Counted from the stretch's first letter, positions 15,885-25,149 are shown. The stretch: DNA of 49,976 bases from Candidatus Altarchaeota archaeon (GCA_016931955.1 JAFGDV010000029.1:1-49976), one strand, 5' to 3'. A program made the numbers and translations. Notes: generated from the letters alone by a model not told the origin.

Positions 15885-17110
15885 GTCTTCTCTTTAGGTT
15901 TGCCCATCTCCATAAGGTCCTCAAAGCCTTCCACATTTTCCCCAAAACCAGAACCAGTTTCGCCTTCCTCGAACTCGTAGCCGAAACCGCTTATTGCTCC
16001 CCCTTGTTTGCCCCCACTTTTCTTCGATTTCTTTGACATATTTATAGCTAGGAACAATATGGCAACGGCGAGTAGGGCTACAGCCCATGTGAAATAGCTA
16101 ACCCCCAAGATGGTCTGGCTCTTTAAATCCTCGTTCTCTTTATTTAGGTCGGCTATTGCAGTGTCTTTTTGCTGAATAATCACCTGTAGATCGCTTTTGT
16201 CTTTTGTCAAACCCTGCACTGTTTTATTCAGTTCGTCAACGTCCGTTATAAGCTGCCCCATGACCACCGTCAGGTTTGTTATTCCACTGCTCTCATCTGG
16301 CCTCGACGTTGCGCTTCTAAGCCAATCTACTATGTTGGCTCCAAACCTAAGATTATCGTGTCTGTACTTTACAGTATCCAGTTTATCATTCAACAACATG
16401 TCAGCGTCGCTGAGGAGGAAAACCTGCCCCCGGCCGACTAATGATGCTGCCGCAAGAGGTGGTTGGCTGCCCTTTGGGAAGGTTGGTGACTTAGGCGAAT
16501 AGGTGTCGTAGTCGCCGCTAACAACAACCATCGCATCTCCTGATATCGAGATCCCATTACATTCGAAGAAAGCCAGTTGATTCAATCCCTGCACAACCAA
16601 TCTTACCAGACTATTCTGTCTATCTATCCTCGTCGCAACAAAATTGGTCTTGCTGGTGACTGGACTACCTGTTGAGAAATCCATGACTGGGCTGGTTTCA
16701 TCCTCTAAGGTTCCTCCCTCGTCTATGGTCATACCGAATGGTATCGTTATCTGGTTGGCGGCTGAAGTGCCACCGCATATGAAAAGACCCTTGCCATCCT
16801 GCATCACGAACTCAAAGATGGCGGCTAGCTCGTTTGCATCCAATGGACTGTTCAGGTTAGCTATAACCAAAACGTCAGGATCATAGTTATTCAAGACCTC
16901 CCTAGACAGCGGCTTTTCATATCTCGAAACAGAGTAACCCTTCTTCACAAGCTCCTCCTTGAACTTAGAGTAACCGCCCTCTATCTTGTAGTTCCCGGAG
17001 ACCTTGGTTGTTTCATAAAACAACACCTTGCCTGCCGCTACAACAACCCCAGACGCGGCTATCAACAAAAAAGACACCATGAGTACGAATAAAATCCTTT
17101 TGTGTTCCAT
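15881..17110 (-). CDS. Membrane-anchored DUF4350-like surface protein
   Basis: 409 aa. A signal peptide (RILFVLMVSFLLIAASGVVVAA) leads into a Rossmann-like domain starting GKVLFYETTK and containing YDPDVLVIANLNSPLDANEL and KGLFICGG, which resembles the DUF4350/GATase1-like domain of secreted or ABC-linked proteins. A coiled coil (about 290-345, VMGQLITDVDELNKTVQGL) follows, then one TM helix (about 350-370) and an acidic Gly/Glu-rich cytoplasmic tail. Topology is outside-in with the tail inside. Function unknown. It has convergent overlap with PDCD5 and probably its own promoter. Confidence 0.7.
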   Translation of the reverse strand: MEHKRILFVLMVSFLLIAASGVVVAAGKVLFYETTKVSGNYKIEGGYSKFKEELVKKGYSVSRYEKPLSREVLNNYDPDVLVIANLNSPLDANELAAIFEFVMQDGKGLFICGGTSAANQITIPFGMTIDEGGTLEDETSPVMDFSTGSPVTSKTNFVATRIDRQNSLVRLVVQGLNQLAFFECNGISISGDAMVVVSGDYDTYSPKSPTFPKGSQPPLAAASLVGRGQVFLLSDADMLLNDKLDTVKYRHDNLRFGANIVDWLRSATSRPDESSGITNLTVVMGQLITDVDELNKTVQGLTKDKSDLQVIIQQKDTAIADLNKENEDLKSQTILGVSYFTWAVALLAVAILFLAINMSKKSKKSGGKQGGAISGFGYEFEEGETGSGFGENVEGFEDLMEMGKPKEKT

Positions 17111-17150
17111 TTTCTATCTTATCTATATTCTTCTTTATCCCTTAAATACC

Positions 17151-17549
17151 TTACCCTTCCCTTGATACACTCACAGTCACTGTCCTGTTCCTTGGACCAT
17201 CCAATTCAACAAGGATTACTCTCTGCCATGTTCCCAGGTCAAGACGGCCTTTATTTACTGGAATCGAGAGACTGCTTTGAAGCAGAATGGAACGCAGATG
17301 CGAGTCAGCATTATTATCTATCCTATCGTGTTTGTAGTCCAGGTCAGGTATCAATGCACCTAAGAAGGCCTCTATGTCGGAGACCAGACCGGGCTCGTAT
17401 TCGTTAACAATAAGTGAAGTTGTCGTGTGCTTCGTAAAGATCAGTGCGATGCCTTCTCCTACTCTGTAACCTGCGACGACTTCATCAACCCCGTCGGTTA
17501 TATCAATCAACTCAGTACGCTTGTTACTTTTGACCACTATCTCCCGCAT
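17151..17549 (-). CDS. YjbQ/UPF0047 family protein (thiamine phosphate synthase-like)
   Basis: 132 aa, one compact domain. Family motifs are [21 protein letters not shown] and [21 protein letters not shown], with conserved His/Asp/Asn residues, and the C-terminal [21 protein letters not shown]. coli YjbQ has secondary thiamine phosphate synthase activity; whether that is the physiological role in archaea is not shown. ThiC, which makes the pyrimidine half of thiamine, lies at 48617-49822. Start ATG overlaps the phosphoesterase stop by 1 nt (TGATG). Confidence 0.9.
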   Translation of the reverse strand: MREIVVKSNKRTELIDITDGVDEVVAGYRVGEGIALIFTKHTTTSLIVNEYEPGLVSDIEAFLGALIPDLDYKHDRIDNNADSHLRSILLQSSLSIPVNKGRLDLGTWQRVILVELDGPRNRTVTVSVSREG

Positions 17550-18223
17550 CAGAGCACCCCCAGGTCTATGGTCACGTTATCATCCAGCTGGAGGACACCC
17601 ATCCTCCTATTGGAAAGGGAGCCTATGTTCGCTATCCTTGTCTTGCCTATGGTATCACTCGACCCCCCTGATTCGTGGATGTGCGAGCACAACAGAGCGT
17701 CTGGTTGAAACTTTTCTATGACGGCCCTCACAGCCTTGCTGCCGACGTGCTCGCCTGAACTCCTCACATCGCATCTCGTATTATAAGGCGGATTATGGAC
17801 TGCGACCACGACTTTATCATTAGTAACCCCGTCAAGCAGTCCCTCAAGTCTTTCATAGATGACTTCCTCACCCATCTCAAAGGGGCTGTTGAATGGCGTT
17901 GGGGATGATCCCCCAAACCCCAGCAACGTCGTATTATCGAATACGACGCTCTTCCCATGCAGGTTCACACCATACTCCTCAAAGACATCTAATATCGCTG
18001 GTTGGTCGCAGTTTCCTGGAATCGCCAGAACATCAAAATCAACAAACGAATCCAACACAAACCTGACCTCCTCAAGGCTTTTCCCGCTGTCCCTGAATGA
18101 ATGGTAGCTTGGAAAGTCCCCAAGAATCAGTATGTGCTTGAAGGCATTATCGTCTGCGTGTTTTCTCAGCTCAAGCAGCATCTCCCTGTTACCATGAATG
18201 TCGGCGATGCAGAGGATTTTCAT
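17549..18223 (-). CDS. Calcineurin-like metallophosphoesterase
   Basis: 224 aa. The metal ligands are in order: D8 and H10 (ADIHG), D36 (LGDF), N71 with D73 (GNCDQ), a VHNPP motif near 143, and CSHIHES near 180. Archaeal relatives act on phosphodiesters but the substrate is unknown. It is coupled by a 1-nt overlap to the YjbQ gene. Its start is about 37 nt from the divergent beta-helix lipoprotein gene, with a shared short promoter region. Confidence 0.88.
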   Translation of the reverse strand: MKILCIADIHGNREMLLELRKHADDNAFKHILILGDFPSYHSFRDSGKSLEEVRFVLDSFVDFDVLAIPGNCDQPAILDVFEEYGVNLHGKSVVFDNTTLLGFGGSSPTPFNSPFEMGEEVIYERLEGLLDGVTNDKVVVAVHNPPYNTRCDVRSSGEHVGSKAVRAVIEKFQPDALLCSHIHESGGSSDTIGKTRIANIGSLSNRRMGVLQLDDNVTIDLGVL

Positions 18224-18229
18224 TTTAAC

Positions 18230-18239
18230 GTATTTATAA
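18230..18239 (+). promoter_or_regulatory. TATA box for the beta-helix lipoprotein (leaderless)
   Basis: TATTTATAAG on the plus strand is centred about 26 nt before ATG 18261. This spacing places the transcription start at or next to the start codon, so the mRNA is probably leaderless. No RBS is present, in agreement. Confidence 0.55.
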
Positions 18240-18260
18240 GACTACGTAAAAGAACCTTAT

Positions 18261-19265
18261 ATGAGGTCAAGATTTTTTATCACCCTATCGTTCTTAATGC
18301 TTACAGTCTGTTGCATACAACAACCAGCTGACACGACAACCTCCACCATAGCTACAACGACTACTCAGGTAACGACGACAACTACGATAACAACTTCGAC
18401 AACGACCACGACAACAACAACCACTGAGGCGACGACTACTACAACTACAACCTCCACCAGCTTAACCTCCTCGACACCTACGACTCTGAAGATGACGAAC
18501 AGATGCCGCTCCTGCGAAGAATGCACCGAAAAACTGAATGCTATGAAGTTCCTCACAGTATACCTGGACGAAGACTTGGATGTGGAAACAGGGGAATGCA
18601 TACGCATAGAGGCCTCAGGGATGAGATTCGACTGCAAGGGACACACAATCCAGGGAGACGGCACAGGCACTGGAATAAAGGTCTTAGGCAAATCTGGGAG
18701 AAGCTACACCGGAAACGAGGTCAAGAACTGCGTGGTCAAGAACTTTGATACAGGCATTGAAGTAGACTACCTAAGAGACGCGCTTATAATGAAAAACACA
18801 CTATCTAAGAACACCAGAGGCCTTTACCTGTTCAACTCAGATTCATCGACGATAGAGGAAAACGAGATCACACAGAACATGGACTACGGTATAGACCTAG
18901 TGGACAGCAGAGAAAACGAGATCAACGGCAATGTTATCAGCTCGAACGGCGGGGGCATAAACGTCCAGCAGACATCATCTGGAAACAAGATAAACTCGAA
19001 CACGATACAATCAAACACCTATGGGGTGTACATAAAATCCGCGGATTCGAATGAACTAAACAAGAACGAGATAACATGGAATACATTATATGGCATATAC
19101 CTCTACAACTCCGTAGTAGAGCTGGAAGAAAACACCATCTGCTATAATGGGGGTAACGACATAACAGGAGAATTTTATAACGAAAGCGTCGGCAGGAGAA
19201 ACAAATGCGGAAAAGACAGCGACTGGGAAGACAAGACAACAAGCGGATGCACGTACTCCTGCTAG
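18261..19265 (+). CDS. Thr-stalked right-handed beta-helix lipoprotein (NosD-like)
   Basis: 334 aa. A short signal peptide ends in a lipobox-like LTVCC (about residues 14-18). Residues ~20-75 are a Thr-dominated stalk, likely O-glycosylated. From ~80 on, repeats of the NosD/parallel beta-helix type follow, with phrases such as NTRGLYLFNSDSSTIEENEI, YGIDLVDSRENEINGNV and YGVYIKSADSNELNKNEI at a ~23-residue period. Six or more cysteines cap both ends of the helix (CRSCEEC; CGKDSDWE...CTYSC). Such proteins bind or cleave polysaccharide, but no catalytic residues can be named. It is probably a cell-surface protein. Confidence 0.82.
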   Translation: MRSRFFITLSFLMLTVCCIQQPADTTTSTIATTTTQVTTTTTITTSTTTTTTTTTEATTTTTTTSTSLTSSTPTTLKMTNRCRSCEECTEKLNAMKFLTVYLDEDLDVETGECIRIEASGMRFDCKGHTIQGDGTGTGIKVLGKSGRSYTGNEVKNCVVKNFDTGIEVDYLRDALIMKNTLSKNTRGLYLFNSDSSTIEENEITQNMDYGIDLVDSRENEINGNVISSNGGGINVQQTSSGNKINSNTIQSNTYGVYIKSADSNELNKNEITWNTLYGIYLYNSVVELEENTICYNGGNDITGEFYNESVGRRNKCGKDSDWEDKTTSGCTYSC

Positions 19266-19275
19266 TTAGGCTAAG

Positions 19276-20055
19276 ATGCACTCACTGACCTTCCTCGGAA
19301 CAGGCGGCGGAAGATTCGTCCTCTTAAGCCAGAGGAGATATTCTGGTGGAATCTGGCTTGATTTTGGAACAAAGATACTCCTCGACCCAGGACCTGGGGC
19401 ACTGGTCAGAGCCCACCAGTTCAAGAAGAAGCCGCAGGAATTAGACGCCGTCTTGGTTTCGCATAAACACCTCGACCACTACAACGACGCAGAAGTCATG
19501 ATCGAGGCGATGACTTACGGCACAAAAAAGAAGAAGGGGATACTAGCAATAAACAAAAACGCCTTAGAATACATCTCAGAATACCATCAGAAAGCAGTTA
19601 CTGTGATTGTTCCAAAGCCCGGAGAAGTATTTACCGTCGAGAATATTAAGGTGAAGGCACTCCCAACATTCAAGCACGAAGAAGGTATTGGATTCAGGTT
19701 CATCACAGAAGCGGGGGTGTTAACGTATTCATCAGATACAGGCTATTCCGAAAAACTGATATATGGATACAAGGACTCAAAAATCCTTTTACTGAATGTT
19801 ATCTTTCCCCGGACTAAGGCACTGGAAAGCCATCTTAACACAGAGGATGCTGCTAGGATAATAGGGGATGTAAAACCAGAACTGGCTATAATACAGCACT
19901 TCGGCACGGCAATGCTCAACGCAGGCCCGGAGAAGGAAGCCGCATTCATCGAAGAGAAAACAGGGGTCAAGACGATGGCTGCAAGGGATGGGATGACAGT
20001 CGACGTTGAAACACTAAGAACTGAAGAAAGGCAGTTGAGACTAAGTGGCTTCTGA
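19276..20055 (+). CDS. MBL-fold (metallo-beta-lactamase) hydrolase, RNase Z-like
   Basis: 259 aa. The metal-binding motif HKHLDH (H63, H65, D67, H68) is followed by further candidates (HFGTAM near 213, SSDTGY near 155). The N-terminal LTFLGTGGGRFVLLSQRRYSG is typical of this cytoplasmic superfamily. The substrate is not evident. It starts 10 nt after the lipoprotein stop, so the two may share a transcript. Its end overlaps the convergent 20041-20748 gene by 15 nt. Confidence 0.88.
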   Translation: MHSLTFLGTGGGRFVLLSQRRYSGGIWLDFGTKILLDPGPGALVRAHQFKKKPQELDAVLVSHKHLDHYNDAEVMIEAMTYGTKKKKGILAINKNALEYISEYHQKAVTVIVPKPGEVFTVENIKVKALPTFKHEEGIGFRFITEAGVLTYSSDTGYSEKLIYGYKDSKILLLNVIFPRTKALESHLNTEDAARIIGDVKPELAIIQHFGTAMLNAGPEKEAAFIEEKTGVKTMAARDGMTVDVETLRTEERQLRLSGF

Positions 20056-20748
20056 TTCAGCCTCAATCTGCGCCCTCACCACGGAGACGAAATCCATAAC
20101 ACCTTTAGACTTCGTTTTTCTAAGCCTCCAATCCTTAAGCTCCTTCTTCGACAAAATGGGGGAATATACTTGGTAAACCCACTTCCGTCCAAGCATCAAT
20201 AAGATGGCCGCTATGCCTAAGAATGGGAGCGAAAAAAACAGGGCGCCTTCAGGGAATATGGCGAGCATCAAGACTGCCGCCAACAACCCGACTGCTAGGA
20301 AAAACATGAACCCGATCAAGTGTATTAGATTGACAGACCACGTCTTTACCAGTTGGATATCAAGGATATCAGAGTACCTTAAAAACGAATAAGACCCCCA
20401 CTCCCTTACTATGCCGACTGTGGTTGCGTAAAAGTTCACAAATTTGTCGGAGTAGAACGCAATTATCTGATCCTCCTTAGGCAGGAACCTGATCATCCGC
20501 CACGCATTTAATGGCATGGTTTCTCCCAGATACTTCTCACCCCCCTTTATAAGCTGTATGCCCCTAAATAACAGGTTCTTAAATACTGCGCCGCAGTTCT
20601 CGCATACGACATGCATCTCCCCTTCAAGCTTTCTCCTGTCTAAGGAGTTCACGCCCTTACACAGCGGACAGCCTCCCCCAAACTGCGCATTAAACGACGT
20701 CCTCTGGAAATCATCAATGCCCGTAGAAATCTGATCCAGTAGACCCAT
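20041..20748 (-). CDS. Zinc-ribbon membrane protein of unknown function
   Basis: About 235 aa. Near the N-terminus two cysteine pairs (GCPLCKG...HVVCENCGAVF) form a zinc ribbon; a PH-like region follows (DQIIAFYSDKFVNFYATTVGIVREWG) and then two adjacent TM helices (LIHLIGFMFFLAVGLLAAVL; ALFFSLPFLGIAAILLML). The C-terminus is basic. I start at ATG 20748; the longer frame begins with TTG at 20775. No RBS is obvious. The product probably sits in the cytoplasmic membrane with its ribbon inside. I do not recognise the family. Confidence 0.7.
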   Translation of the reverse strand: MGLLDQISTGIDDFQRTSFNAQFGGGCPLCKGVNSLDRRKLEGEMHVVCENCGAVFKNLLFRGIQLIKGGEKYLGETMPLNAWRMIRFLPKEDQIIAFYSDKFVNFYATTVGIVREWGSYSFLRYSDILDIQLVKTWSVNLIHLIGFMFFLAVGLLAAVLMLAIFPEGALFFSLPFLGIAAILLMLGRKWVYQVYSPILSKKELKDWRLRKTKSKGVMDFVSVVRAQIEAESEAT

Positions 20749-20786
20749 CCTGTATATTACAGGGAAGTAAATCAAGAAATATCAGC

Positions 20787-21242
20787 TCACTCAAGGACCT
20801 TCGCCCCAAGTATTCCCCCAATGACACAAAGAACCAGGCTGGGGATCAAATGGAATATGAAAGCAAATAATAGACCAAACATCAAAGCAAAAACCATTGT
20901 ACCTGCATTATATTCGTATTCAGGGAACAACCCTTGCATGAATCCCTCTAATCCAACACTTCCAATACCCAACATAACAACACCAGAAGCTATAATCGCT
21001 ATTAGTATGGAAAACACGAAGGCAGTTAATGCGCCGACAATCGCGCCATCAATCAATTCCAACCGGCCCTTTTTCCTCTTAAGCAGGGATGAAGCCAAAA
21101 TGCCACCTCCCAGAAGCCAAACACCGCAAAAGCATGCTTGGATGTTTTCCACAATCGGCATATAATTCATGGCGAAATATAGGATTGCTATAACAACACC
21201 GGCTACAATAGCAGGGACAAGCATGTCAGAGAACTTGGACAT
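20787..21242 (-). CDS. Four-TM hypothetical membrane protein
   Basis: 151 aa, almost wholly hydrophobic. Predicted TM helices are near residues 8-27, 32-52, 66-92 and 118-145, with two cysteines in ACFCGVW. It resembles small archaeal DUF5518-like membrane proteins in size and Gly-rich helices, but I cannot assign it. ATG 21242 with AGGTG 5 nt upstream is preferred over the in-frame GTG at 21248. It could be co-transcribed with the next minus-strand gene (stop-to-start 38 nt). Confidence 0.72.
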   Translation of the reverse strand: MSKFSDMLVPAIVAGVVIAILYFAMNYMPIVENIQACFCGVWLLGGGILASSLLKRKKGRLELIDGAIVGALTAFVFSILIAIIASGVVMLGIGSVGLEGFMQGLFPEYEYNAGTMVFALMFGLLFAFIFHLIPSLVLCVIGGILGAKVLE

Positions 21243-21296
21243 AAGCACACCTTGTTACATATATCCTCTACAGCATAGATACTTTTCTCTTACCGT

Positions 21297-23069
21297 TCAC
21301 TCCACGGTCACAGATTTCGCGAGATTCCTGGGCTTATCGGGGTCGAGTTTCCTCAAGACCGCGATGTGATAAGCCAATAGATGCAGTGGGACAATATACA
21401 AGATAGGTGAGAGGATGGGGTCTATTACAGGCGTCTTTAAGGCGCCGTTCTCCCCCACAACAATAATGGAGGCGTTCCTTGCCTTAGCCTCCTGTATGTT
21501 GCTGTCCATCTTCTCCAAAAGATCGTCGTTAGGATTTATTGCAACAACTGGAACACCCTCCTCCAGCAACGCCAGGGGTCCATGCTTTAACTCACCCGCA
21601 GGATAAGCCTCCGCATGAACGTAGGCTATCTCCTTTATCTTGAGGGCGCCCTCAAGCGCCGTCGGATAATTCAATCTCCTGCCAATGTAGAAGAAGATTT
21701 TCTTGTCGAATAGCTTTTCTGCAAGTCCCTTAACCTCCTCTTCGTTACCTAGGATCTGCCCGATCTTATCGGGGAGGCTGTGGATGTCGTCTATAATCTC
21801 ATCCAAGTAGTCAGCGCTGATCCTCTGCAGCTCCTTTGCAAGATAGAGGCTGAGTAATGTTATAGAAGTAAGCTGGCCAACATACGCCTTAGTCGATGCA
21901 ACCGCGATCTCCGGACCAGAGTAGGTATATATTATATCGTCAGATACCCTGGTAAGGGTCGATCCTACAACATTCACAATACTTACAACATAAGCCCCTC
22001 TTTCCCTGGCGTCTTTGACCGAAGCTAGGGTGTCTGCTGTCTCACCCGACTGCGAGACCGCTATAATCGCACAATCCTTGTCTATTGTATTCACGGTCGA
22101 GTAGCGGAACTCTGAACCTAAAACGAGCTCTGAAGGTATTGAAAACCTCTCCAGCAGGTATTTTCCAACGAAACCAGCATGAGATGCGGTCCCGCATCCA
22201 AGAAAGTATATTCTCTTATAGTTTTTCAACTTCTTCGCTATTTTTTCAATATCTGGGAGCGCTTTTACGGCGTTTTTCACCGCCTCAGACTCCTCGAAGA
22301 TCTCCTTTAGCATAAAGTGCGTGAATCCCTCCTTTTCAGCCTGCTTTATGTCCCACTCGATCTCATGCACCTTCTTCGTTATCTCTTCTCCTGTTTGAAG
22401 GTCCTTTATTGTGACATGATCTTTAGTCACTATACCATAGTCGAAGTCATCCAGTATCAGAACCCTCTTAGTATAGGGGAGGACTGCAGGCGTATCAGAT
22501 GCTATGAACTTCTCACTGTCACCTAAACCGACAATCAGTGGGCTGTCTTTTCTCGCTATCAGGATCCTATCGGGTTCCTTGGCAGATAATACCACTACCG
22601 CGAAACTCCCCCTGAGTCTCTTCACAGCCTCCCTGAAGGCTTCCTCGAATGAGTCAACGTAAAGCTCACTTATCAGGTGAGGTATCACCTCTGTGTCCGT
22701 CTGCGACTCAAATCTGTGACCTCTCTCCATCAACTCCGCCTTCAGGTCGCGGTAATTCTCAATGATCCCATTGTGTGCCACGATGAATTCGCCTTTGGAG
22801 TCACAATGCGGGTGTGCGTTTTCCTTTGAAGGCTCTCCGTGGGTCGCCCAACGGGTATGAGCTATCCCTATCTTTGAAGTGATTGCTTCATAGCCTGATT
22901 CTTTCATCACCTTATCCACTGTCCCCTTGTTCTTGAATACTACCACAGAATCATCTGACAGGCATGCTATTCCTGCAGAATCGTATCCCCTATACTCTAG
23001 GCGCTTCAGCATCTCAAAGAGGATCTTTGAAGCGCTTTTATCCCCTATGTAGCCTGCAATACCGCACAT
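21297..23069 (-). CDS. glmS: Glutamine-fructose-6-phosphate aminotransferase (isomerizing)
   Basis: 590 aa. Cys2 (MCGIAGYIG) is the glutaminase nucleophile; the glutaminase domain includes GIAHTRWATHGEPSKENAHPH and IVAHNGIIENY. Two SIS domains follow (FLGCGTASHAGFVGKYLLERF ~290; YIGRRLNYPTALEGALKIKEI ~470), with the sugar-phosphate loop SQSGETADT. It makes glucosamine-6-phosphate, the entry to UDP-GlcNAc for surface glycans. The C-terminal DPDKPRNLAKSVTVE is intact. It follows NAC by 19 nt, probably as one operon. Confidence 0.96.
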   Translation of the reverse strand: MCGIAGYIGDKSASKILFEMLKRLEYRGYDSAGIACLSDDSVVVFKNKGTVDKVMKESGYEAITSKIGIAHTRWATHGEPSKENAHPHCDSKGEFIVAHNGIIENYRDLKAELMERGHRFESQTDTEVIPHLISELYVDSFEEAFREAVKRLRGSFAVVVLSAKEPDRILIARKDSPLIVGLGDSEKFIASDTPAVLPYTKRVLILDDFDYGIVTKDHVTIKDLQTGEEITKKVHEIEWDIKQAEKEGFTHFMLKEIFEESEAVKNAVKALPDIEKIAKKLKNYKRIYFLGCGTASHAGFVGKYLLERFSIPSELVLGSEFRYSTVNTIDKDCAIIAVSQSGETADTLASVKDARERGAYVVSIVNVVGSTLTRVSDDIIYTYSGPEIAVASTKAYVGQLTSITLLSLYLAKELQRISADYLDEIIDDIHSLPDKIGQILGNEEEVKGLAEKLFDKKIFFYIGRRLNYPTALEGALKIKEIAYVHAEAYPAGELKHGPLALLEEGVPVVAINPNDDLLEKMDSNIQEAKARNASIIVVGENGALKTPVIDPILSPILYIVPLHLLAYHIAVLRKLDPDKPRNLAKSVTVE

Positions 23070-23088
23070 CTTAAGAAGAATGATGATT

Positions 23089-23433
23089 TCAGCCCTTTAA
23101 TCTCATGATGGCTTCGGCGATGTCCCCCTTGCACTCCTCCAGAGTCTTCTTTGCCTTATCCTTGCCGACTCCTGCTTGCTCAGACACCATCTCAACGTCT
23201 TCCTCGCTTATCTCCACCTCGGCTTCAACCTCCTGCACCTTGACCGTTCCCCCTGAGATGGTGAACATATCCTTACCACTGACTGTCATCTTCACTACCT
23301 CAGGGTTCTCTATGACTGTCTCCTTCTCCGGCCCGATGATTACCACAGCGGTCGCATCTATCTCCTCTGTTTTGATACCCATCTGCTTCATCATCTGCTT
23401 CATCTGCCTTGGGTTCAATCCACCTGGGAACAT
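23089..23433 (-). CDS. nac: Nascent polypeptide-associated complex protein (NAC)
   Basis: 114 aa. The NAC beta-barrel (IDATAVVIIGPEKETVIENPEVVKM) and the C-terminal UBA domain (VEMVSEQAGVGKDKAKKTLEECKGDIAEAIMRLKG, cited in parts) are both present. Archaeal NAC is a homodimer that binds nascent chains at the exit tunnel. The N-terminus MFPGGLNPRQMKQMMKQMG is typical. It is divergent from thpR with 42 bp between them. Confidence 0.95.
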   Translation of the reverse strand: MFPGGLNPRQMKQMMKQMGIKTEEIDATAVVIIGPEKETVIENPEVVKMTVSGKDMFTISGGTVKVQEVEAEVEISEEDVEMVSEQAGVGKDKAKKTLEECKGDIAEAIMRLKG

Positions 23434-23475
23434 CCTACATCCTTATTCTTTGTCTTTGAATGCTTAAAAGTTAAC

Positions 23476-24051
23476 ATGGCAAGGGCATTCATAGCCGTTC
23501 CATGCCCAGAAGAACTGAGGAAGGGCTTGATCGAGATCCAAGATAAGATAAAAGGATTCGGCAAGATGAGGTTGGTCGAGCCAGAGAACATACACATGAC
23601 GCTGAAGTTCCTGGGCGAGGTCGATGAAAGGAGATTTGGGGAGATAACTAATGCATTAGATTCGGTCTCAGAAAACCAGGGGTTCGAGTTGTCCCTGAAG
23701 GGCGTTGGCGTCTTCCCGAATAAGAGCTATGTTAGGGTCATCTGGGTCGGGGTGGACAACGGCCAGGATACGGTGATGAGAATACAGAAAAGGATCGACG
23801 ACGTACTAGTTTCTTGTGGATTCAACAGAGACAACAGATTTCATCCACACTTCACCCTGGCCAGGGTTAAGTCAGTAGACAAGAGCAAGTTGGGAAAATA
23901 CCTAGAAGACAATTCTGGACTGGAATTAGGCGGCTTCTACGTCAATGGAGTGGATCTTATGGAGAGCCTATTAAGCCCGAAAGGTCCCACTTATTCAGTA
24001 ATCAAAACCTTCAAGTTTTTTAGTCGGACATCGAATAAACATACAAGGTAG
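23476..24051 (+). CDS. thpR: RNA 2',3'-cyclic phosphodiesterase (ThpR, 2H family)
   Basis: 191 aa. The two catalytic HxTx motifs are present: H40-M-T42 (IHMTLKFLGEV) and H125-F-T127 (HPHFTLARVK). This family opens 2',3'-cyclic phosphates and can ligate tRNA halves in vitro. The N-terminus MARAFIAVPCPEELR is standard. It may form an operon with the KaiC-like gene 11 nt downstream. Confidence 0.93.
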   Translation: MARAFIAVPCPEELRKGLIEIQDKIKGFGKMRLVEPENIHMTLKFLGEVDERRFGEITNALDSVSENQGFELSLKGVGVFPNKSYVRVIWVGVDNGQDTVMRIQKRIDDVLVSCGFNRDNRFHPHFTLARVKSVDKSKLGKYLEDNSGLELGGFYVNGVDLMESLLSPKGPTYSVIKTFKFFSRTSNKHTR

Positions 24052-24062
24052 ACTGTGGGTGG

Positions 24063-24779
24063 ATGATGGAAAAGATAAATACCGGCGCCCCCGGCCTAGA
24101 TGACATGCTTGGGGGAGGGCTCGTCAGGGGGAGACCTTATCTGCTCTGCGGCGGTCCCGGTGTTGGGAAAACAATACTAGCGATACAGTTCCTCCGGGAG
24201 GGTTTACTTAATGCGGAGAAGGTCCTCTACATATCGCTCGAAGAGACGGCCGACCAGCTGAAGAACGATATGTCTGAATTCGGCTGGGATATAAGCGACA
24301 TAGACGTAGTCGACACGGCCCAGGAGATAACCGAGGGAAAGATGTTTTTGAGGACGGATGAAGTTGGATCGCATCCGGAGTTCACCCTGTCGAGCCTCAT
24401 AGAGGTAATAAACAGTAAATTAGACAAACAGAATATCAAGAGGATCGTCATCGATTCCTTGACCAGTGTTATGTCGCTCTATGAGAGCAAGGTGGATATG
24501 AGGAGGAATGTAATGTCTCTCATGAACTTTCTCTCCACAACAGATTGTACTACGTTGATCATCGATGAAGTAGGTGGCCTGAGCAGACTGGATTCTGTGA
24601 TGGAGGAGTTCCTCGCGAGTGGGGTTATAAAGATACATACAGTAGAGAAGAAGGGGGAGATGTTACACAGTATAAGCATTGAAAAGATGCGGGGAAGCGA
24701 TTTCGACAAACACATCAGACCGATGAAGATCACCAGCAATGGCGTTGTTGTTTTCCCCGAGGAGACGCTCTTTGAGTAG
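24063..24779 (+). CDS. KaiC-like RecA-superfamily ATPase
   Basis: 238 aa, a single KaiC-type domain. It opens INTGAPGLDDMLGGGLVRG; Walker A is GGPGVGKT (30-37); KVLYISLEE and RIVIDSLTS (Walker B) follow. Such single-domain KaiC proteins are common in archaea and often act in signalling. There is no evidence of clock function. An in-tandem ATG ATG makes the start uncertain by one codon; GGGTGG is upstream. It is convergent with SepF, separated by 1 nt. Confidence 0.88.
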   Translation: MMEKINTGAPGLDDMLGGGLVRGRPYLLCGGPGVGKTILAIQFLREGLLNAEKVLYISLEETADQLKNDMSEFGWDISDIDVVDTAQEITEGKMFLRTDEVGSHPEFTLSSLIEVINSKLDKQNIKRIVIDSLTSVMSLYESKVDMRRNVMSLMNFLSTTDCTTLIIDEVGGLSRLDSVMEEFLASGVIKIHTVEKKGEMLHSISIEKMRGSDFDKHIRPMKITSNGVVVFPEETLFE

Positions 24780-24780
24780 G

Positions 24781-25149
24781 CTACTGTGCTGTTCTATGGA
24801 CTATCCGCATACTTGTGGGGGCTAGAAGGATCTTCTCATGGGATATCCTACCTATGTCACCGTCTATCTCAATACAAACATCCCTCAGCCTCTTTATGAT
24901 ATCCCTAAGCAGCACCTTGTTGTGGAGCAGTTGCTTCACATTCAATACAACTATGTTATTCTTCTCAAGCTCTCTTATCGCCTCTTCAAGGCCTCCTCCT
25001 TCATTGTCTAGATCTAGCGGCTTTATGTAGGTTATATCCTCTCTCTCGATTATCTTTCCTTCGCGGATGCTCATCTCGTTCAGATAGTCTTCTATGTCTA
25101 TATCCTCCTCAACTGGCTCTTCTCGGCGGAATATTTTTCTAAAGGGCAT
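24781..25149 (-). CDS. sepF: SepF-like cell division protein
   Basis: 122 aa. The N-terminus MPFRKIFRREEP is a basic amphipathic helix, as expected for membrane attachment. The SepF core includes TYIKPLDLDNEGGGLEEAI and ELEKNNIVVLNVKQLLHNKVLLRDIIKRL. SepF anchors FtsZ filaments in archaea that lack FtsA. The start is ATG 25149 with AGGAG 5 nt upstream; the in-frame GTG at 25155 overlaps that RBS. FtsZ is not in the window. Confidence 0.85.
   Translation of the reverse strand: MPFRKIFRREEPVEEDIDIEDYLNEMSIREGKIIEREDITYIKPLDLDNEGGGLEEAIRELEKNNIVVLNVKQLLHNKVLLRDIIKRLRDVCIEIDGDIGRISHEKILLAPTSMRIVHRTAQ

Noticed and set aside
18357..18480. CRISPR or tandem DNA repeat in the Thr-codon stretch
   Set aside because: The ACN repeats are irregular at DNA level and in frame; there are no spacers.
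18365..18691. Open frame on the minus strand rich in Val (VVVVVVVV) opposite the lipoprotein
   Set aside because: It is the shadow of the Thr codons on the plus strand; no start context or family.
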